Shown here in pieces: positions 1-12,599 of a stretch of DNA of 64,000 nt. The DNA is from Tillus elongatus (Eukaryota; Arthropoda; Insecta; Coleoptera; Cleridae): contig OZ023267.1 of NCBI GenBank assembly GCA_964006375.1, forward strand, positions 22,184,239 through 22,248,238, written 5' to 3'. The translations under genes and the position numbers were made by a program. The notes below the pieces were generated by a model, which did no database searches, was not told where the DNA came from, and saw only the letters and a program-made list of their open reading frames with translations. How positions within the stretch are numbered: the first letter of the stretch is position 1; the number at the start of each line of letters is the position of its first letter.

Positions 1-164
1 GCAAAATAGTACAAAACCAAAATCGAGTTTTCCAGTAGGGCTTTAATTTGTGATACACCAAAGTATGTGCTATTAACCTTTTGCGGAGGGTTTCAACGTG
101 ATTGGACCTGGATCAATGCTTAACAAGGAAGATATCAAACAAATTTTCTGACACTTAGCAACAT

Positions 165-343
165 TATTCTTGTCTTTTTTTTGTTCCTTTATTTCCGCGA
201 CTATGGGCAATCGCCGACGCCAGGGAGCAGTTTCACCTCACTGTCCTGAAAATTGTACTGAACCCTTGGCTTTCTGTAAGGAGAGTATGAATCTTTAACG
301 TGCCCATCTTGGCATGGACAGGGGACCTACGGCTTTAATACCT
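165..343 (-). mobile_element. SINE-A fragment (tail half, tRNA head missing)
   Basis: Matches the tail half of the complete SINE at 59123-59479 in the same orientation: T-rich start, then shared words such as cgccgacgcc, gggagcagtttcacc and gcatggaca. The tRNA-like head is absent because the match stops where the 94-bp satellite begins. Confidence 0.75.
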
Positions 344-1525
344 ACCAGTACCAGTATTGCCACTAGGAGGAGCTAAGGTGTGTACGTCTTCTTTAGCTGA
401 ACAGATCTTCCCCTCATATTCTCTTGTGCCGTCCAAGTCCGTGCACCAAGTATTTCCACTAGGTGGAGCTAAGGTGTGTACGCCCTATTTAGCTAAACCG
501 ATCCTCCTCCCATTCTCATGGGCCGTGTACCTCCGTGCCCCAAGTAATGCCACCAAATAGAGCTAAAGTGTGTATGACCTCTTTAGCTGAACCAATCTTC
601 CCCTCCTATTCTCTTTGGCCTTGCAAGCCCATGCCACAAGTATCGCCATTAGGTGGAGCTAAGGTGTGTACGTCCTCTTTAGCTAAACCAATCCGCCTTC
701 CTATTCTCTTGGGCCGTGAAAGTCTGTGCCCCAAGTATCTCCACTAGGTGTAGCTAAGGTGCGTACCTTCTCTTTAGGTAAATTGATCCCCCCTTCCATT
801 CTCTTAGACCGTGTAGGTCCGTGCTCCAAGTATTGCCACTAGGTAGGTATGTACGTCCTTTTTAGCTGAACCAATCTTCCCCTCCTATTCTCTTGGGGCG
901 TGCAAGTCCGTGCCCCATGTATCGCCACTAGGTGTAGCTAAGATGTGTGCCTCCCCTTTAGGGAAACTGATCCCCCTTCCATTTTTTAGGACGTGTACGT
1001 CTGTGTGACAAGTATTGCCACTAGGCGGAGCTAGGGTGTGAAAGTCCCTTTTAGCTGAACTAATCTTTCCCTCCTATTCTCTTGGGCCGTGCAGGTCCGT
1101 GCCCCAAGTGTCGCCACTAGGTGTAGCTAAGGTGTGTACCTCCTCTTCATGTAAACCGATCCCCCTTTCATTCTCTTAGGACGTGTATGTCTGCGTGCCA
1201 AGTATTGCCACTAGGTGGAGGTAAGGTGTAAACGTCTTTTTTAGCTGAACCAGTCTTCCCCTCCTATTAACTTGGGCCGTGCAAGTCCGTGCCCAATTAT
1301 AGCCATTAGGTGTAGCTAAGGTGTGTACTTTAGGTAAACCGATCCCCCTTTCATTCTCTTAGGCCGTGTACGTCCGTGCCCCAAGTATTGCCACTAGGTG
1401 GAGCTAGGGTGCGTAAGTCCCATTTAGCTGAACCGATCACCCACTATCTTGGGCCGTGTATGTCAATGCCCCAAGACTTGCCCCTAATTGGACTTAATCT
1501 GGAAACGTCCTCGTTAGCTGAACCG

Positions 1526-1530
<5 letters not shown>
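343..1530. repeat. ~94-bp satellite, about 12.5 units, alternating A/B types
   Basis: The landmark ccactaggtg-gagctaagg recurs near 359, 457, 548, 645, 741, 834, 925, 1017, 1113, 1207, 1303, 1390 and 1480, with spacings of 87-98 bp. Type A units read tttagctgaacc-atcttcccc; type B units read tttaggtaaac-gatccccc. From 741 onwards A and B alternate, giving a ~188-bp higher-order unit. Short reading frames inside it are by-products of the repeat. Confidence 0.9.
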
Positions 1531-1574
<44 letters not shown>

Positions 1575-1576
1575 AG
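1527..1576. repeat. (CT)n microsatellite
   Basis: Run of CT dinucleotides with one ctttct interruption, directly closing the satellite array. Confidence 0.95.
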
Positions 1577-1934
1577 AGGTGCGAGAAGATCGACGACGTG
1601 ACAATGTACACAATATGTATATAAGTGAATGTAAGTAAGCTAGGTTACATGTTAGTTGATGTACTGTGATTTCGTAAATATAAATAAAATGTTTTGTGTA
1701 CATAATTGTGTATATATTCTCATAGACAAATAGATATACTGAACATCAGCCAAAACCTGCAAGAAGTAAACCTTCTTTAAACAAAAATCTGACGACCGTG
1801 AGCTATATAATTTGTGTATATATGTGTCATCACAGTAATCCAGTTTCGATTTGAAATCCATGTTAAATAGACGTGTATATGTACATTTTGAAGCACAATA
1901 ATATGATTTGGATGACCGCATACACCTACCACTA
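1577..1934. other. unassigned AT-rich spacer
   Basis: No convincing reading frame, repeat or RNA signal seen. It ends at the TA target site of the DD41D transposon. Confidence 0.5.
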
Positions 1935-1936
1935 TA

Positions 1937-2277
1937 CAGTGTGGAACAGCCAAATGGAATAAATTCGATAACGGATAAATGAGGGCGTGTTGGGAAAAAC
2001 GCTTGGACACGTCGATTTGTATTTTTAACTGCGCATCTTTTTCAAGAAAAAAAAATTATATAGGGTGCGTCATGTGACAGTGGCCAATACCAACTTTCTT
2101 ATTTTAAATACAAGCCCCTGTATATTATTAATTTTTTGGATTCTTCAGAAAATTCTAGACATAATTCATGTACAATGTTCTATACCTATCTTCAACTGTT
2201 TCGGAAATATTAAGTATTTTCAGATTTATTACAAAAATTAACATTAAAAATAGAAAATTATTTTATTTCACAAATTC
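1937..2277 (+). repeat. left terminal inverted repeat, 341 bp
   Basis: Reads as the reverse complement of 3662-4002. Differences seen include gagggcgtg versus gaggacgtg and atgttctata versus atgtcctata. It is long for this superfamily, whose ends are often a few tens of bases. Confidence 0.93.
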
Positions 2278-2406
2278 GCTACATTGCATTCAATACTTAT
2301 TTCCCATTCAGCTCTTGATAATGAGAAAGTAAACAAAAACCATTCCTGCGTTTCTTTTTACTGATATGAAATGAAACAAAAACAAAAACAGTTTTCTTTC
2401 TGTTCG

Positions 2407-2412
2407 TATAAA
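2407..2412 (+). promoter_or_regulatory. candidate TATA box of the transposase
   Basis: TATAAA lies about 105 bp upstream of the transposase ATG, between the left inverted repeat and the gene. The position fits a core promoter, but the assignment rests on motif and position only. Confidence 0.4.
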
Positions 2413-2517
2413 ACTCGTAGCCTTAGCAACTTGTTGTCTGCCTGCATGACAGTAGTGATTAGTGTCAGTGCTATTGTCGTTTGAATTTCGTTAACTGTAC
2501 GTAATAATATCAGAAAA

Positions 2518-3606
2518 ATGGTTCATTTAACAGAAATGCACAAAATAACCATTCTACAAATGATTGGTTATGGAGATAACACACGGACACAGATGGAAGT
2601 GTCTCGCTTATTTCACGAAAAATTTCCAAATTTGCCGCCTGTATCCCAAGGAACAATTAGCAAAATAGAAAAGCAGTTTCGCGAGCTTGGTCATGTGAGA
2701 CAGATAAAAAAAGTAGCTGCCAATGCAGTAAGTGATGATACGAAATTGGATATTACGCTTGAGTTTCAAGCAAACCCACATACTTCTGGTCGACAAGCAG
2801 CCCAACTATTCAACGTTAGCCACACAGCAATTTTTCGAACATTAAAGGAAAGTAAAATGCATCCCTATAAAATGATACCAACTCAGGAGCTCATGGAGGA
2901 CGATTTCGATAGGAGAACGTATTTTTGTGAACAAATGATGGCAATGTTAGATAACAATGTGATCCAATTAGAATATGTTTTGTTTTCTGATGAGAGCACA
3001 TTTACACTTCACGGTCATGTTAATCGTCAAAATTGCCGCTATTGGTCTAATGAGAATCCTCATTGGATGAGAGAGGAACATACGCAATATCCTGAAAAAG
3101 TTAATGTTTGGGCAGGAATTGTTGGAAATCATATCGTAGGTCCCTTTTTCATTGATGGCAACTTGAATGGGGATAAATATTTAGAACTGCTCCAAAATAA
3201 TGTCGTGCCAACTTTGACAAACTTATATCCAGATCCAGCAAACCCACAAGTTCCTGCCAATAAAATATGGTTTCAGCAAGATGGAGCACCGCCCCATTAC
3301 CAAATCAATGTCCGGCAGTACCTGAACCAAATTTTTCTAAATCGGTGGATAGGGAGGCGCGGATCGATAGAATGGCCAGCACGATCTCCTGATCTGTCGC
3401 TATTAGACTACTTTTTGTGGGGATATGTCAAAAGTATTGTATACAAAACTAAGCCCCTCAACTTAGATGACTTAAAAAGACGAATCACGCTTGCGATTAG
3501 ATCAGTCACGCCTGAGATGTTGAGTAATGTTAGAAGACATTTCTATACCAGATTAGCATGTTGCCAAGATGTTCGTGGCGAGCATTTTGCACATTTACTA
3601 CATTGA
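2518..3606 (+). CDS. DD41D mariner-like transposase, intact
   Basis: A 362-residue DDE transposase of the IS630-Tc1-mariner superfamily that would bind the 341-bp element ends and catalyse cut-and-paste transposition at TA. Residues 1-60 form a helix-turn-helix of the type common in insect transposases (YGDNTRTQMEVSRLFHEKFP). A second helix-turn-helix lies at about 90-120 (GRQAAQLFNVSHTAIFRTL). The catalytic core shows FSDEST (D158), WFQQDGAPPHY (D255) and SPDLSLLDYFLWG (D297). There are 41 residues between D255 and D297, the DD41D signature. There are no stops or frameshifts, and the ATG is the first in a frame that follows a TATA-like box. Full-length product and near-identical ends make it possibly active; activity itself is inferred. 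Confidence 0.93.
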   Translation: MVHLTEMHKITILQMIGYGDNTRTQMEVSRLFHEKFPNLPPVSQGTISKIEKQFRELGHVRQIKKVAANAVSDDTKLDITLEFQANPHTSGRQAAQLFNVSHTAIFRTLKESKMHPYKMIPTQELMEDDFDRRTYFCEQMMAMLDNNVIQLEYVLFSDESTFTLHGHVNRQNCRYWSNENPHWMREEHTQYPEKVNVWAGIVGNHIVGPFFIDGNLNGDKYLELLQNNVVPTLTNLYPDPANPQVPANKIWFQQDGAPPHYQINVRQYLNQIFLNRWIGRRGSIEWPARSPDLSLLDYFLWGYVKSIVYKTKPLNLDDLKRRITLAIRSVTPEMLSNVRRHFYTRLACCQDVRGEHFAHLLH

Positions 3607-3661
3607 CATTAATTTTTTTTTGTTTTTTAAATTATTAAGAAATAATCAGTATTTCTTATTA

Positions 3662-4002
3662 GAATTTGTGAAATAAAATAATTTTCTATTTTTAATGTTA
3701 ATTTTTGTAATAAATCTGAAAATACTTAATATTTCCGAAACAGTTGAAGATAGGTATAGGACATTGTACATGAATTATGTCTAGAATTTTCTGAAGAATC
3801 CAAAAAATTAATAATATACAGGGGCTTGTATTTAAAATAAGAAAGTTGGTATTGGCCACTGTCACATGACGCACCCTATATAATTTTTTTTTCTTGAAAA
3901 AGATGCGCAGTTAAAAATACAAATCGACGTGTCCAAGCGTTTTTCCCAACACGTCCTCATTTATCCGTTATCGAATTTATTCCATTTGGCTGTTCCACAC
4001 TG
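3662..4002 (-). repeat. right terminal inverted repeat, 341 bp
   Basis: Mirror of 1937-2277. It also contains AATAAA at 3672-3677, 66 bp after the transposase stop codon, a plausible polyadenylation signal inside the repeat. Confidence 0.93.
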
Positions 4003-4004
4003 TA

Positions 4005-4724
4005 TACGTAATGGTGTTGTCCACAACTACCAACAACACTGATATGCATACACAGAGGCCACAATAGTTGCCATACTCTATTTGTGCCCTATAATTTATT
4101 ATCGTTAACGGTGCAGGTTAGTTACTAGGCCGCAGTCGATTAAGTCATGTTTGTACTTACAATTAGCTACAGCTAATCTCGTCACTAACGGCTATGCAAC
4201 GGGCTTTACCTTGATAATTTAATACCAGAGAAAAGAGCTCAATATCCTTTTAATAGCCCTAAACTCGTTATCTAGATTTGGTTGGAATTAGAAAAGGTTT
4301 TCAAATCGGAACACAGAAAACCATTTCATTTTGACTGTTTTTGAATTATTGTTTTACTACGTTATATGAATCTGCGATGATTTGACTGTTGGACTCCAAT
4401 ATATAGCATATTTATGAAAAAAATCAGGGTGTGATAGCTCAAATCATTTTAAGAAGAAAAGTGATGATGGCCGAAGACGCCACAGCAATTAATGTTAACA
4501 AAATATTAATTTTTACTTTCCAAGCATTAGGCGACACTTTTTAATGCAGGTACAGGTTATATGAAACGCTTTTTGGTCATGAACAATTAGCATTAATTGC
4601 GAAAATTAAGTTTTATTTAGAAACAAAGCTATACACAGGAAGTCCGGAAATTATACGTCAAGACTTCACGGGGTGATTCCTGACAAGAAATTAGCGATAA
4701 TTTTTTTTCGAAAACTCAATATTA
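4005..4724. other. unassigned AT-rich region
   Basis: No gene or clear repeat boundary recognised between the DD41D element and the foldback element. Confidence 0.45.
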
Positions 4725-4965
4725 ACGGAGATACAGGTTCATTGATTCTGGTTGCCCTTACTTGGTAAAACTGGTCGATACTATATACAGACTTCTCTGG
4801 CTTCACTGATGGGTTAGATGTTCTCCGATGTTGTTCAACGTTTCTGGACTAGTTTCACTGCATGACAGCATTCTGAGAAGAGTTGAACAACATCCGAGAA
4901 CATCTACCCCAACAGTGAAGCCAGAGAAGTAGTCTTCAAGTCTGTATATGGAGATAAAGGTGTCA
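4725..4965. mobile_element. foldback MITE, partly deleted copy
   Basis: Inverted arms share cttctctggcttcactg, tagatgttctc-gatgttgttcaac and acagacttg-type words around a loop near 4865-4880. It is a diverged copy of the near-perfect palindrome at 30233-30519. No coding sequence. Confidence 0.75.
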
Positions 4966-5819
4966 AAAAATATTTTTTACAGTTTTTTGAGATAATTTTT
5001 TATCAGTGATTCGATTTTTTCAAATCTTTCGCATGTATTATTAGCGCCCTTGTAGATTAATGTTCCAAATATGATGCAAATACTCCACTATCTAGCCTGA
5101 CCTTAACCTTCGATCTATGGCCCACAACTTTTTTGTTTTCACTAACGGATGAATTTAGAGAGCACCATGTTACAGAAGATCAAAAAGTATTTAAAAAAGT
5201 ATATCTTGTTGCGACACGATAAAATGAACCGATTTTGAGAAAAAATGACCTCAAACATTTTCATTATTAAACGCTGCGCTAAACTGATTTGCACGATTAA
5301 CAAAGAATGCTTTGAAAACAAAAGTTTTAAGTTGTCTCGGCCTCTTTTGACAGATCATGTTCATGTGAATAATTCTATTGTGATCATTTATAGGTAATAA
5401 CTATCGTGATTAAAACTGAAAAATGAAAAATTGCAAAAATTTCTTTTACAGAAAATCACCATTTTTTTTTACAGAAGTTGCCTTCAGTAATGTTACACTA
5501 AATTATATTTTTTACAAAACTTCGACAACTTTTTTTACAATAACTTACTAAACATTTATTATTTATAACCAACATCTTCCAAAAATAAGTTCCACAGAAA
5601 CACTAAAAACATTTAAGATTCAGCCACTATTTGAGCGTGCCCGTATACGGCAACTCAATTTTTTCGACGAGTAATACAAACAAAAAGCTCTCGGAATGGG
5701 TCATTTTCATGGGGCTCCGCTATCTATTGATAAAAACGCCGTTTCACAATTTGTGATATGTGTTTCAAATATGTGCTAAAAAAGTGTAAAGTTGCAAAAC
5801 AATTTTATCAACTCAAAAA
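4966..5819. other. unassigned AT-rich region
   Basis: Many A/T runs and no supported gene. The last ~150 bases may be diverged HINE sequence. Confidence 0.4.
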
Positions 5820-6229
5820 CGATGAACGATATCAATTTTTTTTCTTACAAACATGCATTATAATTCGCTGTAAAACACAAAAATTTAATAAGCTGGGGGT
5901 GTTATGTTGAAAAAAGAACGTGTGTATCACCAACTACTTATGGGCTACCATGTGATTGTGAAAATAGGTTTATAAGATCCAGCTCGAGATACCCTATAAT
6001 TAACGTATATACTTTTTTTGTCATATCTTGTATAATAACGGATATATTGAGCTTTGCCATAGAAAAGCGTCACCCTGTACATGTATAAACAGACAAAAAC
6101 TTAAACTGACCCCGTCTATGGGTTTTTGGGGTTCTAGTTCGCGCTCATTTGAAGAAATCTTTTTAAAATTCATAAGTCGCTGTCTCCTCAATAACGATTT
6201 TTTTTCCACGAAAATTTGCTAAAATATAG
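5820..6229 (+). mobile_element. HINE module, 3' half with terminal hairpin
   Basis: Shares the family blocks acttatgggcyacc, ataacggatatattgagc and gcgctcatttgaagaaat. It ends in the hairpin-like aacgattttttttccacgaa...ttgctaaaa. There is no coding capacity. The family structure resembles DINE-1/HINE elements: sub-terminal inverted repeats, an internal microsatellite and a 3' hairpin. Confidence 0.65.
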
Positions 6230-7034
6230 ACTATTAAACCATAAACTATATAGCTGAAATTACTGCCGAAGCATCAGAAAGAGGGCCTATTTGAAATGGA
6301 TCTTCTGAAAATATTTTAGCAAAATGAAGGACAATGATGGTTAAAGCAGAATCTTAAGGCTTTGTAAAACACACTTCTTACGAGATATTGTCTAAAAAAT
6401 CCATATTTGTTCCAAATTCATTGTCTGAAAGTTGCAAATTTTGACGTTTCAAATCGAGACTTTGACGTTTGAAGAAGGAAAATTATCAATTTTTCAAAAT
6501 ACTTTTTCTGCTACTTCTTGACGTTTTTCGGTCAAAAAACTTAACTGTTGGATCTAATAATCAATTGGTTTTGTTAACCACACAAAATATTTTGTTCTTG
6601 TGCTTTCTTCTGCTCACCAGTGGTACCCAATTTTTTTTCTTAAAATATCTATAACTTTTTTTTCTTTTAACTTAGAACGCTGAATTTTGGCAGTTAGGGT
6701 AAGTTGGACAATAGAATGCCAAATTTGGTTGTCATAGCTCTGTGTTTTCGGGAATAGAAAAATTTTCCTGTAAAAACTGGTCCGATATTCCTGGCTAACG
6801 AACTTATCCAAGCCACTTAACCGTTGGATCTAATAATCAATTGGTTTTGTTAATCACACACAATATTTTGTTCTTGTGCTTTCTCTTGATCAACCGTGGT
6901 ACCCAATTTTTTTTTCTTAAAATGCCTATAATTTTTTTTTCAACTTAGAACGCTGAATTTTGGCAATTAGGGTAAATTTTCCTGTAAAAACTGGTCCGAT
7001 ATTCCTGGCTAACGAACTTATCCAAGCGACTTAC

Positions 7035-7118
<84 letters not shown>

Positions 7119-7163
7119 GATCTCCCTATCGGTGGATTTTTCGTTTTACGAAAAATTCGCTAA
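6230..7163 (+). mobile_element. HINE module with internal tandem duplication and (TA)n
   Basis: Follows directly on the hairpin end of the previous module and carries the family's second block (catcagaaagagggcctattt, gaaggacaatgatggtt, gctaacgaacttatccaag). A ~278-bp stretch is tandemly duplicated: gttggatctaataatcaatt occurs near 6545 and again near 6823. After (TA)n the hairpin end ggtggatttttcg...cgaaaaattcgctaat closes it near 7163. Confidence 0.6.
7039..7114. repeat. (TA)n microsatellite in HINE
   Basis: 76 bp of TA at the site where other HINE copies carry the same repeat. Confidence 0.95.
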
Positions 7164-7199
7164 TACCAGCGCTGGACTCCTTGCATGAACACGAAGCTG

Positions 7200-7560
7200 C
7201 AAAAGTTTGGTAGGTATCAACCAGATGGAGCTCCACCACACAACCCACAGATATTAAGCGACCTACTCCAGGAAATATTTGAAGACAGATGGATAGCTAA
7301 CGGTGGTCCTGATCGTTGGCCGGCCCGCTTACCAGACTTGACTCCACTAGATATGGGTTCCGGGGGTGCATTAAGAACAAAGTTTATCAGGAACCACCTG
7401 CTACAAAACAAGATATAATAGCTAGAGTATTAGAGACCTTCAACTCAATGGAGCAAGATAATCTTTCTCGAGCCACGGGTCCCATAATTAAAAGAACCAT
7501 CAAATGCCTCGAAGTGACCGGTGCAAATTTCGAACATTTATTGTAAAGTGAAAACACACA
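7200..7560 (+). pseudogene. DD41D transposase fragment (C-terminal third)
   Basis: The first frame shows QPDGAPPHNPQILSDLLQEI and then WPARLPDLTPLD, with 41 residues between the two aspartates. A frameshift near 7360 moves the reading to KNKVYQEPPATKQDIIARVL and ends in ANFEHLL* at about 7546. It is closest to the copy at 19005-20040 (shared EDRWIAN-GP, PDLTPLD, EHLL end). Not functional. Confidence 0.85.
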
Positions 7561-8471
7561 AATTTCTTTGTTTCCTAATAATGCTTTACTTTTATGAAAT
7601 TTTGGACGAAACACTCCATTCTTAGAAATTTTTTAGTAGTATTCTGACCATGCAACGAGTTGGTCTGTGTTTATGTGGAAATCTCTTTGCAACCACACGA
7701 CATCTTCTAGTAGTTATAGTTTTTATTCGTTCAGTATATTTATATGTTTGATAACGCCAGTTTTGTTAGAGAAACGATTGTAAGGTCTGAAAACTATATT
7801 GTGCCTAATTGAGTTCTTCAAATTGTACTTCTGTGAGATTGAAAGCCATAATCGCACCAAACTTACATATAAGGAAGCTTTGCTTAGGATACTAATTAAC
7901 CCAATTTATATTAATTTAGTTCTAGAATAAAATGGAGAAGGTAGTTTTAAGTTTATAACTTGCTTTAGAATATGTCACTGGGGACCCTTAAAAAGTAGTG
8001 AGTTTCCAAGAGCAATTATTCTGTTTACAAAGCCTGAATCGCGACTGAAAAGCTGTAATTTGCTTCAGTTCGTCTTATTTGGACAACTATACTGCATAAA
8101 GTGGTTGTGAACTGTTGTCATCACAACAAAGTTGAACTTACCTGCGATATTAGGTCATTTTAATCTGAAACAAGAATGAAATGTTTTAAATTAGAAAGCA
8201 TGTACTGAAACTTTTCATATTTTTTTAAATATATAGCGGTATAGTAACTGAACATTAAAAGCTATAATAAGCACTTATAAGTACACTCTGGAGAATTCAG
8301 TTCGTTACAACACATTTTTTAAATTTATTGACATCTTAATTGAGCTCAGTTTGTTAGCAAACTCATCGTCGGGTTAATAAAAAAATCTTTCTCTTTGAAC
8401 AAAACATTCGTGTTTATGGCTGCTATTTAGACGTTTTAGTTTGGAGTTTTGAAAACGAATATATAAAAAGT
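7561..8471. other. unassigned AT-rich region
   Basis: No supported gene. No repeat that I could match elsewhere in the window. Confidence 0.4.
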
Positions 8472-8777
8472 TCGGGACGCCGCAAGTAAGTTATCGTGGC
8501 GAATTTTCATTAAATGTTTCAAACTTGAATCACTCAATTTTGTATAAACCTAGCAAAGTCAACTTTTGGTACGTATTAAGGTATTGACTAAGGCAACATA
8601 GCTGACAAATTTTATCAAAATGCTATGTTATTTTTTGAGACAAAAATTCATTTTCGAAATTTTTTTTTGTAGAAAAACTAGTCCGATCGGGCTGTCTAAC
8701 GAACTCATCCAAGCTATTAATAAGGGAAAGGTACTTGCTGAGTTTCATCCAAATTTGTTGATTACTTACTATATATG
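8472..8777 (+). mobile_element. short-type HINE copy, 5' part
   Basis: Begins with the family sub-terminal repeat in diverged form (gggacgccgcaagtaagtta, then gcgaattttcattaaatg) and continues to gctgtctaacgaactcatcc. Its 3' block lies at 10186-10305; the two halves are separated by the palindrome and (TA)n. Confidence 0.65.
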
Positions 8778-10305
<1,528 letters not shown>

Positions 10306-10844
10306 AGATTAATCCGTAGTTTTCAAACCTGCAACTTGGGCTTTGAAAGCAAATACCTAACAAATTATCGGTATCTCTAAGCAGATAAAAACTTTCCTCT
10401 TTAAAGTAAGGGTGTGAAAGTCACCCCCGCTGGAAATTGAATGCTGCAAATTCTGCTGGGTTTCAAAAAGGTGTCACCCTTGCAAGCGAAATCATGTTTT
10501 AGGGCTTTTCAAAATTCTCGGTAGTTTTCGGGTAAACTTAGATATAACCTTTTATATTGGACACAGTGTATATTTAATGATACTTGGAAAATATACTTAT
10601 TTAACGAAAGCCTCGAAGAAGTGGGTTCGCCTATATAAATAGCTAGTTTTGCGGAAGACAAATTTACTTCTCTTTTTGTAAAAACGTCGTCAATCAAATA
10701 GAGAAAACAATTGTTTGCCTACCTTTTGAACCGCTTAACACAAGCGGTCTTGAAAGCATTTTTAAGCAAGCCGATTTGCAGCTAACTTTCTAGACAAAAG
10801 ATAATTTAAGAAATTTATACGGTGTATCAAGATTAAGCCACGAA
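10306..10844. other. unassigned region
   Basis: No supported feature. It leads into the Penelope fragment. Confidence 0.4.
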
Positions 10845-11183
10845 ATGTCGGGTATCCATGACATAGGTTGTAAAGATTGTAATCTTAAATAGGTTGGGCA
10901 GACTAGAGTTTGTGAACATCTGGCACAGTTGAGATACGGTAGTGTGGACAAGTCATGCGTGGCACAACATATTTGCGATATTAACCACCACATCGGTAAG
11001 GAATATCTGAAACTAATCATACATGTTAGACGGCCAGAGGAGCTCGATGCGTACGAAAGTATTTATATTTCTAGGGCAATAAAAAACAAAAGTTCCTTAA
11101 ACCGAACACCGCCAGTGGTTTGGAGTTCTCTGTTTGCTCCCTGTATTTTAATGCAGATAAACATGCCGAAACATTTCAAGTGA
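10845..11183 (+). pseudogene. Penelope-like element GIY-YIG endonuclease fragment
   Basis: In one frame the sequence reads SGIHDIGCKDCNLK*VGQTR and then CVAQHICDINHHIGKEYLKL and EELDAYESIYISRAIKNK. The GIH...(stop for Y)VGQTR spacing with a preceding C-x2-C matches the GIY-YIG nuclease of Penelope-like retroelements. One internal stop replaces the tyrosine of YVG. The reverse transcriptase part is absent. It differs clearly from the Penelope copy at 47.9 kb, so it is a second lineage. Confidence 0.75.
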
Positions 11184-11212
11184 AGTGATAAAGGAAGTTC
11201 AAAAAAAGAATT

Positions 11213-12315
11213 CTCGACGCAGCAAGTGCGTTATGATAGTGAATTTTCATTAAAATGTTTTTAATAACAAATATGTGTGTTTTTTGAAGAAAGCAGGCAT
11301 CAAATTTGGTTACCAGTATAACCTATATAGTAAAAACAATGTGCCATGTTTCATCAAAATAACTTTATTGTGTGAAAATGTACAAAAGCTTTCAAAAGTA
11401 AACTTAAAGTGTTCCCGAAAAAAACACGTTTCTTGGTCAACCTTATAGGTTAATAGCAAATTGAGCTGTTCAAATATGAAACATTTGATCAAAATTAGCT
11501 ACCATAACGCACTTGCTGCGTCCAGAATTTTTTTCTTACAAACATGCATTATATGTCGATGGAAAATGCAAAAATGCAATAACATAAGGCGTGTTTAATT
11601 AAAAAAAAAAGGAAATTTGTATCACCAACGACTTATGGGCCACCCTGTGATTGTAGAAATATTATTTTTAGATGTAGCTCAAGACAGCCTATAATTAATA
11701 TATACAAAAATTTTTCATATCTTACATAATAACGGATATATTGAGCTTTATTGATTTTTTACGAAAATTTGACAAAAATTATATATTAATAAACGATAAA
11801 CTCTATAGCTAAGGCTACTGCCGAGCATCAGAGAAAGGGTCTATTTGAAATGAATTTTCTGGAAACATTTTAGTAAAATGAAGGACAATGACGGTTGAAA
11901 CTAAGACTTCAGGGTTTGTAAAACATTCTTCTTGAGACATTTTATTTCTATAGCCCGTATTATATTCAAGTTATTTGCCTAAATGTTGCCAATTTTGACA
12001 TTTTAAATCGCCACTTTGACGTTTTGAGGAAAACCCCAATTTATTTTTCTTTAAATGCCTATAATTTTTTTGTCTTTTGACCTACATAGCTAAATTTTGG
12101 TAGGTAACTTACCTATAAGGATGTAGACCTGTGTACCAATTGGTTGCCCTTACTTTGTTATTTCCGGAGATATAAATTTTTTTCGAAAGAAAACACAAAA
12201 TTTTCCGGGAAATCCTGGGCAGATTTTTCTGGCTAACGAACTTATCCAAGCCATTTGCAAAAGGAATTTTTTCACCAAATTTAATCAAAATCGGCCTATT
12301 ATTTTTTGAGTTGTC

Positions 12316-12414
<99 letters not shown>

Positions 12415-12544
12415 ATATAAAAATTGACACTGACCCCAGATATGTTTTCTGAGGGGCCTAATTAGCGCTCATTTGAAGAAATTTTTTCAAAATTCAAAAG
12501 TCGGGATCTCCTCATTAGTGAATTTTTTTAAAGAAAATTCACAA
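11213..12544 (+). mobile_element. near full-length HINE copy
   Basis: Sub-terminal repeat cgacgcagcaagtgcgtta at 11216 is answered by its inverse (accataacgcacttgctgcg, 11501-11520). The shared central blocks follow, then (TA)n, then the 3' block ending in the hairpin ttagtgaattttttt...aaagaaaattcac. No coding sequence. Same architecture as 55007-56278. Confidence 0.8.
12318..12411. repeat. (TA)n microsatellite in HINE
   Basis: 94 bp of TA at the family's microsatellite position. Confidence 0.95.
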
Positions 12545-12599
12545 AGAATCGTCCGGGAATTAAAATACAATACACTGAAAAATTTTCCTGCGATTTAGT

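Larger units (their letters stand above)
1937..4002 (+). mobile_element. complete DD41D mariner-like transposon
   Basis: A 2066-bp element bounded by CAGTGTGG...CCACACTG inside TA target dinucleotides (1935-1936 and 4003-4004). Its ends are 341-bp inverted repeats, and it holds a single intact transposase frame. The two inverted repeats differ at only a couple of positions that I can find, which suggests a recent insertion. IS630-Tc1-mariner elements move by cut and paste at TA. This is the only DD41D copy in the window that looks complete. Confidence 0.93.

Noticed and set aside
343..1530. CRISPR-like regular repeats
   Set aside because: A eukaryotic tandem satellite: units are contiguous, with no unique spacers.
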